Part shown: positions 33,374 through 43,123 of the stretch, piece after piece
Layout of the letters: every line of letters begins with the position of its first letter
Numbering within the stretch: the stretch's first letter is position 1
NCBI GenBank assembly: GCA_002499905.1
Contig: DANP01000010.1
Location: forward strand, 21,514-85,513
Source: Methanolinea sp. UBA277
GTDB lineage: Archaea > Halobacteriota > Methanomicrobia > Methanomicrobiales > Methanospirillaceae
Reading direction: 5' to 3'
DNA: 64,000 nt
Notes under the pieces: model-generated
Told to the model about the DNA's origin: nothing
The model's database searches: none
The model's input: the letters and a program-made list of their open reading frames with translations, nothing else
Made by a program: the position numbers and the translations under genes

Positions 33374-35059
33374 TTATTTCCCGGAGAACACGGGGATATC
33401 CCGGAAGGCATCGGCATCGAAGAGGCCCCGGTCGGTGATCCTCAGGTGCGGGATGACGGTCAGGGCCAGAAACGAGAGGTGCATGAATGCATCCTCAATT
33501 CCCCCGATGCGCTCCGCATGAAGGTTCAGCTCCCGGAGACCCGCATCCACCTCCTCCCAGGGCCGGACCGACATGAGCCCGGCGCACTCCAGCGGCAGGA
33601 CGGATTCGCTGCGGTCATCGACCACTACAAGACCTCCTCCGGCCGCGATGACCCGGGAGATGGCCCGGCAGATATCGCCGTCCCCGACCCCCACCGCCAC
33701 GATGTTGTGGGCGTCGTGAGAGACGCTCCCTGCGATGGCCCCTGTCCGGAACCCGAAACCGTGCACGAGGCCGGTGCCGAACCGTCCGGCGGAATACCGG
33801 TTGCAGACCACGGCCTTGAGTATGTCCCGGTCCATGTCGGGAATATCACCGGGTCCGAGCGGGACGGTGAGATGGTCGGTCACGATCTGGTGACGGATGA
33901 GCCCGATCACGCTGGCACGTCCGGACCCTCCGAGTGCGATATCAGCGGTTCCCGGTGCCGTGCACCCGAACCTCCCCCCGACTGGCATGCAGGGTTCACC
34001 CGGCTCAAGGCTGACCGGCTTTCCCCTCCTGAAGGTTTTCGCAATGGAGAATGTGCTCCCCGGTGCGAGGAGGCAGAAATCAGCGACTCTTCCTGCGACG
34101 AGCGCCCCCCTGTCGTCCAGCCTGAACCGCTCGGCCGCAGAAAGGGTCGCCATCCGGAGAGCAGACTCCATCTCAACCCCGCAGGCGAGAGCTTTCCTGA
34201 TGCAGTCATCGATGTGCCCCTCCCCTGCCAGCATGTCCACGTGCCGGTCATCGGTGGCGAAGGACAGGCGGTGGCAGTTCCAGCGTGATACCAGGGGAGC
34301 AATGGCCCGGATGTTCTTCTCGGTTGAACCTTCACGGACGAAGAGGAACATACCCTGCGAGAGCTTTTCTGCTGCCTCATCCCTTCCGGTGCTCTCATGG
34401 TCACTCTGGATCCCGGCGATGATATAGGCCGAGAGATCCGTTCCGGAAAGGAGAGGGGCATGGCCGTCAACCAGGGGGAAGAGGTCAAGTTTCTCCAGGA
34501 CACTGGGATCAGCGGCAAGGACGCCGGGAACGTTCATCATCTCTCCGAGACCGAGCACCCCCTCGCGATCACGGAACAGCGCAAGATCGCGGGCGCCCAG
34601 GACTGCCCCGCCGATGTCGAGAGGCGTTGCCGGGACACAGGACGGCAGCATGATGAAGAGGTCGAGCGGGAGTGATTTCCGGAACGACAGCATGAACCGG
34701 ATACCATCAGCACCGCAGACATTGGCGATCTCGTGGGGGTCTGCAATGACGGTGGTGGTCCCGTGAGCGGCCGCAAGCCGTGCAAATTCTGGCGGGGAGA
34801 GGAGGGAGCTCTCGATATGCACATGGGCATCGATGAGACCGGGAACGACCCGTCGGTTCTTCAGGTCGACCTCGGTTTTCGCCCGGCAGGACCCTGAACC
34901 GATCACCACCCCGTCGCTGACCGCAAAATCGCCCGTTTCCCAGGCACAGGTAAAGGGATTGAAGCGTTCGGCATTGCGGAAGAGGATGTCGGCAGGGACC
35001 AGCCCCCGTGCCGCCTGTATCAGGGTCTCCCTGCGGGTTGGTGATCGTCGGGTTTCCAT
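33374..35059 (-). CDS. ade: adenine deaminase
   Basis: Converts adenine to hypoxanthine in purine salvage. A 561-residue amidohydrolase with VVPGLIDAHVHIESSLL (metal-binding H-x-H), TTTVIADPHEIANVCG, the FATDDRHVDML acid-histidine segment, and a C-terminal domain with SVSHDAHNIVAVG. The ATG at 35059 follows GAGGAG at normal distance; an in-frame ATG at 35074 overlaps that site and is rejected. Monocistronic. Confidence 0.92.
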   Translation of the reverse strand: METRRSPTRRETLIQAARGLVPADILFRNAERFNPFTCAWETGDFAVSDGVVIGSGSCRAKTEVDLKNRRVVPGLIDAHVHIESSLLSPPEFARLAAAHGTTTVIADPHEIANVCGADGIRFMLSFRKSLPLDLFIMLPSCVPATPLDIGGAVLGARDLALFRDREGVLGLGEMMNVPGVLAADPSVLEKLDLFPLVDGHAPLLSGTDLSAYIIAGIQSDHESTGRDEAAEKLSQGMFLFVREGSTEKNIRAIAPLVSRWNCHRLSFATDDRHVDMLAGEGHIDDCIRKALACGVEMESALRMATLSAAERFRLDDRGALVAGRVADFCLLAPGSTFSIAKTFRRGKPVSLEPGEPCMPVGGRFGCTAPGTADIALGGSGRASVIGLIRHQIVTDHLTVPLGPGDIPDMDRDILKAVVCNRYSAGRFGTGLVHGFGFRTGAIAGSVSHDAHNIVAVGVGDGDICRAISRVIAAGGGLVVVDDRSESVLPLECAGLMSVRPWEEVDAGLRELNLHAERIGGIEDAFMHLSFLALTVIPHLRITDRGLFDADAFRDIPVFSGK

Positions 35060-35216
35060 GGCGCTGCTCCTCATCTATTCTTACGTCCGTGATGCAAGAA
35101 TCTGGCGGAATGGTCCTCCCCTTCCTTCAGGCAGTATGGTGCGGGAGGGGAAGAATCCCGGAGAGGGTGGGGGAGGACCAGAACCGGAAATGAAACCCAA
35201 AAAGAATACTTAAGAA

Positions 35217-35528
35217 TTATTTTCTGGCCTGAGCGGTCAGGCTCTGCTGCTGGGGTGTCAGGACATCTACGAGAAGCTCCTTCATCATCATCTTCATGAA
35301 ATCCTTCCCTTCGTCGGAGGCGAGGAATTCCTGGAGATTCTCTTTAAATTGTCCCACATCGTTCTGATTATCGATAAAGTATATTAATGCTTGTGTAATA
35401 CAGTCGGAAATGGTGGAAAAGCGCTTCTCCTCATATACAAGGTTATAAACCTTTTCGTATACATTTGGTGGCATTTTATAAGAAATTGCGACTCTTCCTC
35501 CGCCCTGTACTGTCCCCTTTTCAGCCAT
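35217..35528 (-). CDS. ribbon-helix-helix DNA-binding protein
   Basis: A 103-residue protein. Residues 10-50 show a ribbon-helix-helix fold: a short strand (GRVAISYKMP), helix 1 (VYEKVYNLVYEEK), and helix 2 (TISDCITQALIYFIDN). A helical acidic C-terminal part follows. It is probably a dimeric repressor that controls itself and the divergent membrane protein gene; a candidate operator lies between them. The ATG at 35528 is about 24 nt from a TATA box at 35552-35560. Confidence 0.75.
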   Translation of the reverse strand: MAEKGTVQGGGRVAISYKMPPNVYEKVYNLVYEEKRFSTISDCITQALIYFIDNQNDVGQFKENLQEFLASDEGKDFMKMMMKELLVDVLTPQQQSLTAQARK

Positions 35529-35551
35529 CTTCCCATTAATAGGGAGCAAAA

Positions 35552-35560
35552 GTATATAAA
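35552..35560 (-). promoter_or_regulatory. TATA box of the RHH gene
   Basis: Read on the minus strand this is TTTATATAC, 24 nt upstream of the start codon, so the mRNA would be leaderless or nearly so. Confidence 0.55.
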
Positions 35561-35613
35561 AACTGTCAAATTGACCGTATTACTTATGGAATCCCAAAAA
35601 AACGAAATTCTAT

Positions 35614-35635
35614 AAGTATTACATAAAGAATACTT
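35614..35635. promoter_or_regulatory. candidate RHH operator (inverted repeat)
   Basis: A perfect 7-bp inverted repeat, AAGTATT-N8-AATACTT, directly abuts the TATA box of the membrane protein gene. A second, wider pair, TGGAATCC (35587-35594) and GGATTCCA (35641-35648), brackets it. The location beside a divergently encoded RHH protein suggests an operator. Confidence 0.45.
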
Positions 35636-35642
35636 TATATGG
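35633..35642 (+). promoter_or_regulatory. TATA box of the downstream membrane protein gene
   Basis: CTTTATATGG, 25 nt upstream of the ATG at 35668, suits a near-leaderless transcript. Confidence 0.5.
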
Positions 35643-35667
35643 ATTCCACCCGAATAACCAGACAGGG

Positions 35668-36111
35668 ATGACCATGGAAGAACTTCTTATCATTGGCATC
35701 ATTATCGGAGCAGTTGTCAGCCTCATGCTCACGGCAGTCCTGCTCCGCCTGGGGGTTATGATTGACAGGTTCCCGATGAGCAACGACGGGGAACGCGAAA
35801 AGAGCCTCTGGAGCCCGGTTGAGTTTACCAGAATCTCGGTGATCCTCTACTGGCCACTCTACATCATCGGCGGGTATATGGCATTCCAGCCAGTGAGGAT
35901 TATGCTGATTGGGGGCATAACCCTGCTCTTCGGGCTCCTCCTCTTCCTGGTCACGGCGATGCTGTTTTCAGCTGCGGTGTATAACCTCATTCGTTCGAAG
36001 AACCCGGAAAGCGGGGTGCCCGCACCTGTGCCAGGGCCGATGGGCACATCAACCGGAATGACTTCACTGAAGCTGTTGCCATCATTGAAGATCCGGACGA
36101 GTGGAAAATAA
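35668..36111 (+). CDS. small integral membrane protein
   Basis: A 147-residue protein with three hydrophobic helices (about residues 5-27, 55-75 and 78-105) and a polar, proline-rich C-terminal tail. No family is recognised. It shares a regulatory spacer with the RHH protein, so it is the likely regulated target. The ATG ACC ATG start offers two codons; the first is used. Confidence 0.6.
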   Translation: MTMEELLIIGIIIGAVVSLMLTAVLLRLGVMIDRFPMSNDGEREKSLWSPVEFTRISVILYWPLYIIGGYMAFQPVRIMLIGGITLLFGLLLFLVTAMLFSAAVYNLIRSKNPESGVPAPVPGPMGTSTGMTSLKLLPSLKIRTSGK

Positions 36112-36150
36112 GGACGTGGGACTATCCGCGTACAGAAAATAAAATCTTCT

Positions 36151-37368
36151 TTACCCGAACAACTCTTTTGATCGCTCGAGGGCAGCTACAGCCGGGAGCT
36201 TCTTCCCGGTCAGGAACTCGATACAGGCACCACCGCCGGTAGATATATGGCTGAAATCATCCTCAATTCCCAGTTTCTCCACGACTGCTGCGGTATGCCC
36301 CCCGCCGATAATTGAGAATTTGGCCTCCGAGGCGGCCTTCAGGAGTTCATACGTGCCGGTGGCAAAATCCGCATCTTCGAAGACCCCGGCAGGGCCGTTG
36401 AAGACGACCGTTCCCGCATTTCTGATACAGTCGGACAGAGCCTGTACAGACTCCATCCCGAGATCGAGGATGGGGGTGTCCTGCGGTATCGCTGTAACAG
36501 GGTATTCGGTCCGACTGCCACCCTCCCTTACTGCAATCCATTCGGGGAGAACGATCTTGCCAGGATACCGTTTCAGGAGGTCCCGTGCTGTCTCAATCTC
36601 ATTATCGTATTTCAGCTGATGGATGAGCTGGAGGGAGGGACGTCCGATATCGTAACCCCCTGCGGAGAGAAAGATGTTGGCAATAACCCCGGTCACGATA
36701 ACCTGATCCGCGATCCGGTGTTCCAGCATGTGCGATGCGACAGCGATCGAATCATCGGCCTTGGTGCCGCCGAGCACGATACAGACCGGCCGGGGTGCAT
36801 TCTCAAAAACCCGGGAAAGCGTAAGCACCTCTTTCTCCATCAGGAGTCCGGCGACGGATCGCATGACCATCGGCAGACCAACCAAGGTCGGTTGTGACCG
36901 GTGTGCAGTGCCGAACGCGTCGTTCACGAAGAGATCACCGAACGACGCCAGATTCCGGACGATATGGAACTTGGCAGCTTCTTCCGGCTTTGCGGTGAGG
37001 TTCTCCTCGGCATTGAACCGCACATTCTCGAGCATGATCACATCGCCGGGGCGCATTGACCGGATGGATTCCCGGGCGCAGCGTCCGAAGATGTCGTCGA
37101 TGTACCGGACAGGACGCCCGATCAGGTATTCGAGCTTCTCGGCATGACCCTCGAGGGTGGTGAAATCCTTCTTTCCCGGTCGGCTCTGGTGGGTCAGGAT
37201 CACCAGCCGCGACTCTCTCAGGGCCTGAACCGTAGGAACATGCTCCCGGAACCGTTTGTCGTCAAGAATGGTGAGGGAGGAGGGATCGATGGGGGAGTTT
37301 AAATCAAGCCTCAGCAGGACCGTTTTTCCCGCACACGGCGTCTCGCTCAGCCGTCCAATCGTCACCAT
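36151..37368 (-). CDS. pgk: phosphoglycerate kinase
   Basis: Catalyses 3-phosphoglycerate to 1,3-bisphosphoglycerate (gluconeogenic direction in methanogens). A 405-residue two-domain protein beginning with VLLRLDLNSPID. It contains TLVGLPMVMRSVAGLLMEKE, CIVLGGTKADDS and, at the C-domain, SIIGGGHTAAVVEKLG. The substrate lysine region VLGGTKADD is archaeal-like. It lies 16 nt downstream of atpD on the same strand, so it may be read from the ATP synthase transcript. A T-rich stretch follows the stop. Confidence 0.93.
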   Translation of the reverse strand: MVTIGRLSETPCAGKTVLLRLDLNSPIDPSSLTILDDKRFREHVPTVQALRESRLVILTHQSRPGKKDFTTLEGHAEKLEYLIGRPVRYIDDIFGRCARESIRSMRPGDVIMLENVRFNAEENLTAKPEEAAKFHIVRNLASFGDLFVNDAFGTAHRSQPTLVGLPMVMRSVAGLLMEKEVLTLSRVFENAPRPVCIVLGGTKADDSIAVASHMLEHRIADQVIVTGVIANIFLSAGGYDIGRPSLQLIHQLKYDNEIETARDLLKRYPGKIVLPEWIAVREGGSRTEYPVTAIPQDTPILDLGMESVQALSDCIRNAGTVVFNGPAGVFEDADFATGTYELLKAASEAKFSIIGGGHTAAVVEKLGIEDDFSHISTGGGACIEFLTGKKLPAVAALERSKELFG

Positions 37369-37384
37369 ACCTCTTCCTCCCGGA

Positions 37385-38011
37385 TCACATGTTCCTGGCC
37401 TTTATTTTCTTCAGCCTGAAAAGCTCTTCCCGCTCCATCTCATCAAGCCGCATCTTGATGAAATCACGCGCTTCGGTGAGTTCCGGAATCACCTTGAACT
37501 CCAGGGCGTTCACCCGTCGTTTCGTGGACTCGATCTCATCCAGGAGTTTCTTCATGGTGGTCTCGATCTCGGCACTCTCGATAATTGCCTCCACCAGGTC
37601 TTCATAGGACGATGCTGCCTCATCGATGACCGAGGTGGTCCCCAGGAGACCGTAACCGCGGTCAACAAGGCTCTTTTTCACCTTTGAAGACTCTATCTCG
37701 GGAACAACCACGCCCATGATATTCTTGCTTGCTAGCGTGATATCAGGGACCTCCTGGACAGAGAATGCTGCCGATTTCACCCCGATCGCCCCCTCAACAG
37801 TGTTTGCAAAGGCCATCATCTGGATGGCATGCTCGTACTTGTTCAGGAGATCGCTCTGGCTGTCCTTCGCCGTTTCGAGTACCTTGAAAAATTCTATAAT
37901 CAGGCCATCGCGCTTCATCTTGAGGATCTTGTACCCACGCTCTGACAGTGCTATCCGCCGTTTCAGGTTGATGAGTTCCGATCGTGTGGGCTTGATATCG
38001 CGCAGTGCCAT
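37385..38011 (-). CDS. atpD: A-type ATP synthase subunit D (central stalk)
   Basis: A 208-residue coiled-coil protein that forms the rotating central shaft with subunit F. Long helices lie at both ends (IKPTRSELINLKRRIALSERGYKILKMKRD; TKRRVNALEFKVIPELTEARDFIKMRLDEMEREE). It is the last gene of the atp cluster, 6 nt after atpB. Confidence 0.93.
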   Translation of the reverse strand: MALRDIKPTRSELINLKRRIALSERGYKILKMKRDGLIIEFFKVLETAKDSQSDLLNKYEHAIQMMAFANTVEGAIGVKSAAFSVQEVPDITLASKNIMGVVVPEIESSKVKKSLVDRGYGLLGTTSVIDEAASSYEDLVEAIIESAEIETTMKKLLDEIESTKRRVNALEFKVIPELTEARDFIKMRLDEMEREELFRLKKIKARNM

Positions 38012-38017
38012 GTGCCA

Positions 38018-39409
38018 TTACCCCTGTTCCTTTGCTTCCTGTCTGAACTTCGGGTGATACTTGGTGATCAGGTCACGGTCGATACGGACAAGCTGCTCGA
38101 CCGGGAGTGTTGCAAGGAGGTTCCATCCACCATCGAGCGTCTCGAAGATCGATCGGTCCTCATTGTATCCCTGGCGGACGAACCGGTTCTCAAAGAGGTC
38201 AGCAAACTCAAGAAACATCCTGTCACGCTCTGAAAGCGCGTCTTTTCCGACGATAGCAACCAGGCCCCGGAGATCGTTGCCCTCGGCATAGGCGGCATAG
38301 AGCTGGTCGGAGACTTTCTTGTGGTCCTCACGGGTGTGCTCTTTCCCGATACCAAGGTTCATCAGACGGGAGAGAGACGGAAGAACATTGATTGGTGGAT
38401 AAATGCCCTTCCTGTGGAGCTCACGTGAGACCACGATCTGTCCTTCTGTAATGTACCCTGTAAGATCCGGGATCGGGTGGGTGATATCATCGCCCGGCAT
38501 CGTGAGGATCGGGAACTGCGTGATCGAGCCCTTCTTGCCTTTGATGATCCCTGCCCGCTCGTAGATACCGGCAAGATCAGTGTACATATACCCGGGATAT
38601 CCTCTCCGGCCCGGCACCTCTTCCCGGGCAGCCCCAATCTGACGGAGAGCCTCACAGTAGTTGGTCATGTCAGTCAGGATGACCAGCACGTGCATGTCGA
38701 GTTCAAATGCGAGGTACTCAGCAGTGGTCAGGGCGAGGCGCGGAGTGATGATACGCTCGACTGCCGGATCATCGGCAAGGTTGAGGAAGACAACCGCCCG
38801 TTCAAGAGCTCCGGTCCGCTCAAAGTCATGCATGAAGTGGTTGGCTTCTTCTTTCGTGATGCCCATCGCTGCAAATACTACGGCAAAGGCCTCCTGCGAG
38901 CCGAGCACCTTTGATTGTCGTGCGATCTGGAGGGCAATGTTGTTGTGGGGAAGTCCTGCACCGGAGAAGATCGGAAGTTTCTGTCCCCGGACCAGGGTGT
39001 TTGTTCCGTCAATCGTGGAGATCCCTGTCTGGATGAACTCCTCAGGCGATGCCCTGGCATAGGGATTGATCGCAGCACCGGTGATATCGAGCCTCTTTTC
39101 GGGCATGATTTCCGGGCCACCGTCGATAGGTTTCCCCCCTCCTGAAAGGATACGGCCGAGCATCTCCTTTCCGACCGGCATCTTGATGGTCTCTCCCAGG
39201 AACCGGACCCCGCTGTCCCTGCCGATACCGGCCGTGGTCTCGAAGACCTGAACGACCACCAGGTCGTCGCTCGTGTCCAGTACCTGGCCGCGCTTGATGG
39301 TTCCGTCAAACAGTACGATATTGACGAGTTCACCGTATCCTACGGGTTCTGTCTTCTCGACAAAGACCAGGGGGCCGGCGATCTTTGATATCGTTCGATA
39401 CTCCTTCAT
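38018..39409 (-). CDS. atpB: A-type ATP synthase subunit B (non-catalytic)
   Basis: The 463-residue regulatory nucleotide-binding subunit that alternates with subunit A in the hexamer. GPLVFVEKTEPVGYGELV begins the barrel domain. As in other B subunits there is no true Walker A loop (PIFSGAGLPHN in its place). The family segments GRRGYPGYMYTDLAGIYERAG and SLSRLMNLGIG are present. It overlaps atpA by 4 nt. Confidence 0.95.
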   Translation of the reverse strand: MKEYRTISKIAGPLVFVEKTEPVGYGELVNIVLFDGTIKRGQVLDTSDDLVVVQVFETTAGIGRDSGVRFLGETIKMPVGKEMLGRILSGGGKPIDGGPEIMPEKRLDITGAAINPYARASPEEFIQTGISTIDGTNTLVRGQKLPIFSGAGLPHNNIALQIARQSKVLGSQEAFAVVFAAMGITKEEANHFMHDFERTGALERAVVFLNLADDPAVERIITPRLALTTAEYLAFELDMHVLVILTDMTNYCEALRQIGAAREEVPGRRGYPGYMYTDLAGIYERAGIIKGKKGSITQFPILTMPGDDITHPIPDLTGYITEGQIVVSRELHRKGIYPPINVLPSLSRLMNLGIGKEHTREDHKKVSDQLYAAYAEGNDLRGLVAIVGKDALSERDRMFLEFADLFENRFVRQGYNEDRSIFETLDGGWNLLATLPVEQLVRIDRDLITKYHPKFRQEAKEQG

Positions 39410-41169
39410 GCCGACGACCTCAGGATGTTGATTTCACTATCCATGCTCTTCTGGATCCGTTCCAGCTCAGGCCTGTAGTCCTTGATGAACTTGATCTGGG
39501 GCAGATCGTTCTTGGATTTGATCGAGATGATCTGCGCCGGGGATACCCCTGCAGTCTGTGCTCCATAGGCGAGGTCTGCAAAACCCTTGATCGCTTTCAT
39601 CATGTCATACTGTTTTGCCATGTCACAGAAGGTATCAACCGCGTCATACGCATTCTGCTGCAGGAATATCTCACGGATCATCCTTGCGATCTCGATGGTC
39701 AGCTGCTCTGCCTCGGGGAGGGCATCAGATCCGACCAGCTGGACGATCTCCTGGAGTTCGGCCTCTTTCTGGAGAACCTCCATAGCCCAGGACCGGAGCA
39801 CGTTCCATTCGGGCGAGACTTCCTTGTCATACCAGTCGTGGAGCGTGTCGAGGTAGAGTGAGTACGAGTTGAGCCAGTTGATGGCCGGGAAGTGCCGGCG
39901 CTGGGACAGCTTTGCGTCCAGTGCCCAGAAGACTTTCACGATACGAAGCGTGTTCTGGGTGACCGGCTCGGAGAAGTCTCCTCCGGGCGGGGATACCGCA
40001 CCGATGACCGAGACTGACCCGTTATTCCCGGAGAGGGTTTTGACCAGGCCAGCCCGCTCGTAGAATTCCGAGAGCCGGGCGGCAAGGTATGCCGGGTACC
40101 CCTCTTCTCCAGGCATCTCTTCCAGCCGGGAGGAGATCTCCCTCATCGCTTCTGCCCACCGGGAGGTTGAGTCTGCCATCAGCGAGACGTCATACCCCAT
40201 ATCGCGGAAGTACTCGGCGATGGTGATCCCGGTGTACACCGATGCCTCACGGGCAGCGACCGGCATGTTGCTCGTGTTTGCGATGAGCACCGTCCTCTCC
40301 ATGAGTGGCTTTCCGGTCTTAGGATCCTCAAGCTCCGGAAATTCGGTCAGCACCTCGGTCATCTCGTTTCCGCGTTCTCCGCAGCCGATGTAGACCACGA
40401 TCTCCGCGTCACTCCACTTGGCGAGCTGCTGCTGGGTGACCGTCTTTCCGCTCCCGAACGGACCGGGAATCGCGGCGGTGCCTCCCTTGGCAATCGGGAA
40501 CAGGCCGTCAAGAATCCGCTGGCCGGTGATGAGCGGGATGGTCGGGTTCATCTTCTCCATGACCGGGCGTGGCACACGGACCGGCCACTTCTGCATCATC
40601 GCGAGTTGTGTCCCCGAATCAAGGGTGCAGATAATCTCCTCAACGGTAAAAGATCCCGGTTTGATACTTTTTACGGTTCCTCCCTTCACATTCGGCGGAA
40701 CGAGGATCCGGTGGACGATGTTCGTCTCCTGGACCTCCCCGATGATTGTGCCGGGTGATACCTTGTCTCCTTCCTTTACAAGGGGCCTGAATTCCCATTT
40801 CTTCTGGTGATCAAGCCCGGGTGCCGAGACCCCCCGCTGGATGAAATCTCCCATCTTGTCCACTAGTACGGACAGGGGCCTCTGTATCCCGTCATAAATA
40901 CTGGTCAGGAGTCCCGGACCGAGCTCCACGGCGAGAGAAAGCCCCGTGTTGGTCACGGGTTCTCCGGGTCTGATCCCTGAGGTGTCCTCGTAGACCTGGA
41001 TGATGGTTTCATCACCCTGGATCTTGATGACCTCTCCCATGAGCTCCTCATGGCCGACCTTCACCACATCATACATATGCGCATCAATATTGACCGCAGT
41101 GACGACAGGGCCGGCAATCCTCTTGAGGACTCCTTCCTGGCCTTTCTCTTTCTTCTCTGTTACTTCCAC
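39406..41169 (-). CDS. atpA: A-type ATP synthase subunit A (catalytic)
   Basis: The 587-residue catalytic subunit. Its P-loop, GPFGSGKT, is at residues 236-243. It carries the extra 'non-homologous' segment typical of A/V-type A subunits between the barrel and the nucleotide-binding domain, and GEEGYPAYLAARLSEFYERAG. It overlaps atpF by 10 nt and atpB by 4 nt. Confidence 0.95.
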   Translation of the reverse strand: MEVTEKKEKGQEGVLKRIAGPVVTAVNIDAHMYDVVKVGHEELMGEVIKIQGDETIIQVYEDTSGIRPGEPVTNTGLSLAVELGPGLLTSIYDGIQRPLSVLVDKMGDFIQRGVSAPGLDHQKKWEFRPLVKEGDKVSPGTIIGEVQETNIVHRILVPPNVKGGTVKSIKPGSFTVEEIICTLDSGTQLAMMQKWPVRVPRPVMEKMNPTIPLITGQRILDGLFPIAKGGTAAIPGPFGSGKTVTQQQLAKWSDAEIVVYIGCGERGNEMTEVLTEFPELEDPKTGKPLMERTVLIANTSNMPVAAREASVYTGITIAEYFRDMGYDVSLMADSTSRWAEAMREISSRLEEMPGEEGYPAYLAARLSEFYERAGLVKTLSGNNGSVSVIGAVSPPGGDFSEPVTQNTLRIVKVFWALDAKLSQRRHFPAINWLNSYSLYLDTLHDWYDKEVSPEWNVLRSWAMEVLQKEAELQEIVQLVGSDALPEAEQLTIEIARMIREIFLQQNAYDAVDTFCDMAKQYDMMKAIKGFADLAYGAQTAGVSPAQIISIKSKNDLPQIKFIKDYRPELERIQKSMDSEINILRSSA

Positions 41170-41462
41170 AGATCAACACCCACTGATCGCTTTATTCTCT
41201 CCCTCATGGACAATCCTCCCTCCTCGGCACCGACTGCAATGACCGTCGGTTTTACCGAATTTTCGAGCGTGTTCTGGAGACGTCGCGGGATCCTGTTCAT
41301 GTCCCCGCTCTGCAGGACGAGAATTCCAATTGTGCCGTCGTCAAGAACCCTGGTAATGTATTCGACAAGTTTCTCGTCTGATTCGGCGGCATAGGTCCGT
41401 CTGACCCCTGCAAGCCTGAAACCGAGAACGAAATCACTGCTGCCGACAACCGCTATCTCCAT
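41160..41462 (-). CDS. atpF: A-type ATP synthase subunit F
   Basis: A 100-residue CheY-like subunit of the central stalk. It begins MEIAVVGSSDFVLGFRLAGV and has the mid segment DDGTIGILVLQSGD. Length and position between atpC and atpA are standard. Confidence 0.92.
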   Translation of the reverse strand: MEIAVVGSSDFVLGFRLAGVRRTYAAESDEKLVEYITRVLDDGTIGILVLQSGDMNRIPRRLQNTLENSVKPTVIAVGAEEGGLSMRERIKRSVGVDLWK

Positions 41463-41463
41463 G

Positions 41464-42519
41464 TCATATCACCAGGTATCCGCGAATCCGGTCAGTTGGA
41501 AGATGGACTTCCTTCCCCCTGGCGATCGCCCGGAGATTGAAGATCTCATACTTCTTTTTCTCAAGGTAGGTGAGGATGGGATGGATTGAGAATGGTTTCA
41601 TCTTTGAAAAAGACTCCATCTGGGCGAGCTGCACCTTTATCAAATCAATCTCGATCTCACGGAGGGATCTCTCACCACTCATCGCATCGAGGAGTACTAA
41701 AAGTGGTTTTAATGTCACTTTTGATTTCAGGGCATCAATGAAACTTTTTTCGTCCTCGATGCTGATGAGATCCTGGAAATCCTGAATTGAAAACCTCCCT
41801 CCCGGTATCACTATCGTGCTGGCGTCTTCCGGCAGTTTATCTGCCCGGAGCCTGAACATGTTCCTGATATTGATCATATCAATATCCAGAAGGATGTACT
41901 CCAGGAACTGTTTGCCTCCTTTAAACCCGCTCGTCGCCTCGGAAAGGAGATTTTCATAGAACTGCCTGTAGAGAGCATTTTCAATCTTCGCAAAGGACTC
42001 CTCTTCAATCGCTGTGGTAATCCCTGCAGCAATGACAGGATATATCGATTGACCTTTGAGTGCCTCTACTATCTTTTCCAGGGAGTCTTCCTTCAGCAGC
42101 CTGTCGAGAAATACTTTATCAAGTTCGCCGCCGGGGACAAGAATCTCTCTGATTTTGCCCGTTTTCATCCCCTGTGCTTTTCCCCTGAAGATGGTGAGTA
42201 CATTCTGGATATCCCACTTTCTGAGATACGACTGGGTAAATCGCTTGAGCACTCCGGGGGTGATATCCTGGATGCTCTGGTATTCCTTGGCTAGGTTCCA
42301 GGAAAGAGCCAGTTCCAGGAGATCTATCCCATGGAACGAGGAGGCGAGCTCATCAATCTCCTTTTTATACTGGGTCTCCTCGATAAAACGGGTTATTTCG
42401 GGAATACTCATATTGAGCAGCCTGAGATAGTCTTCCCTCGGGATAAGCTTTGATTTCCTGACCCGCATTCTCGTGCATACGTATACGTATGGCACCGGCC
42501 CGGCACTGAATTTAACCAT
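41464..42519 (-). CDS. atpC: A-type ATP synthase subunit C
   Basis: A 351-residue, mostly helical V-type d-like subunit linking the central stalk to the proteolipid ring. It begins VPYVYVCTRMRVRKSKLIPREDYLRLLNM, typical of the family, and ends YEIFNLRAIARGKEV. It lies 1 nt from atpF and 11 nt from atpE. Confidence 0.93.
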   Translation of the reverse strand: MVKFSAGPVPYVYVCTRMRVRKSKLIPREDYLRLLNMSIPEITRFIEETQYKKEIDELASSFHGIDLLELALSWNLAKEYQSIQDITPGVLKRFTQSYLRKWDIQNVLTIFRGKAQGMKTGKIREILVPGGELDKVFLDRLLKEDSLEKIVEALKGQSIYPVIAAGITTAIEEESFAKIENALYRQFYENLLSEATSGFKGGKQFLEYILLDIDMINIRNMFRLRADKLPEDASTIVIPGGRFSIQDFQDLISIEDEKSFIDALKSKVTLKPLLVLLDAMSGERSLREIEIDLIKVQLAQMESFSKMKPFSIHPILTYLEKKKYEIFNLRAIARGKEVHLPTDRIRGYLVI

Positions 42520-42530
42520 CCTCGATCACC

Positions 42531-43109
42531 TTAGCCGAACAGGATTTCAGATGCATCCTTAAATCCTGTCTCCCAGATCTCGTCGAGGAATGTCCGGTAA
42601 CTGTAATCGATCTGGATCTCACCGTTTTTACTTTCGATGATAATGCCGCCTTCGATCTCAACCGTTTTTCCCACGACGTACCCTTTCAGGGTGGTATCTC
42701 CGGCAAGAATCCGGTTAAGGGTCTCACTGTCCCGCCTGTTGCAATGGACAATGCCTTCAGGGATCTCTGCTTTTGCCTTTGAAAGGAGACTTTTCAGTAC
42801 ATCTCGGTGAACATCTTCAGGCAGCCTGGCAATGGAGGAGAGGGCAACAGAATAGACCTGATCAAGGAGGTCTTTCTGGGTGTTCAGGAGCTGCCGCTTA
42901 ACCACCAGGTTCGCGGCAGAAACCTCCTGATTCATGATATGGGATTTCTGCCTCTCCACATCCTGATCGACCGCCAGTTTGATCCGTTCTGCCTTTTCCT
43001 GAGCGGTTTTCAGGATACTGTTGACTTCTGCCTGGGTTTCCTGCCTGACCCGTTCTGCCTCTCTCTTTCCTTTGTCCCTGATTTCTTCGATGACCACTTC
43101 CAGTCCCAT
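42531..43109 (-). CDS. atpE: A-type ATP synthase subunit E (peripheral stalk)
   Basis: A 192-residue protein. The first half is a long charged helix (about residues 5-85) that pairs with subunit H in the peripheral stalk; the second half is a globular domain ending SYRTFLDEIWETGFKDASEILFG. Position after the proteolipid gene is normal. Confidence 0.93.
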   Translation of the reverse strand: MGLEVVIEEIRDKGKREAERVRQETQAEVNSILKTAQEKAERIKLAVDQDVERQKSHIMNQEVSAANLVVKRQLLNTQKDLLDQVYSVALSSIARLPEDVHRDVLKSLLSKAKAEIPEGIVHCNRRDSETLNRILAGDTTLKGYVVGKTVEIEGGIIIESKNGEIQIDYSYRTFLDEIWETGFKDASEILFG

Positions 43110-43123
43110 TGTCAGCCCCGCGT

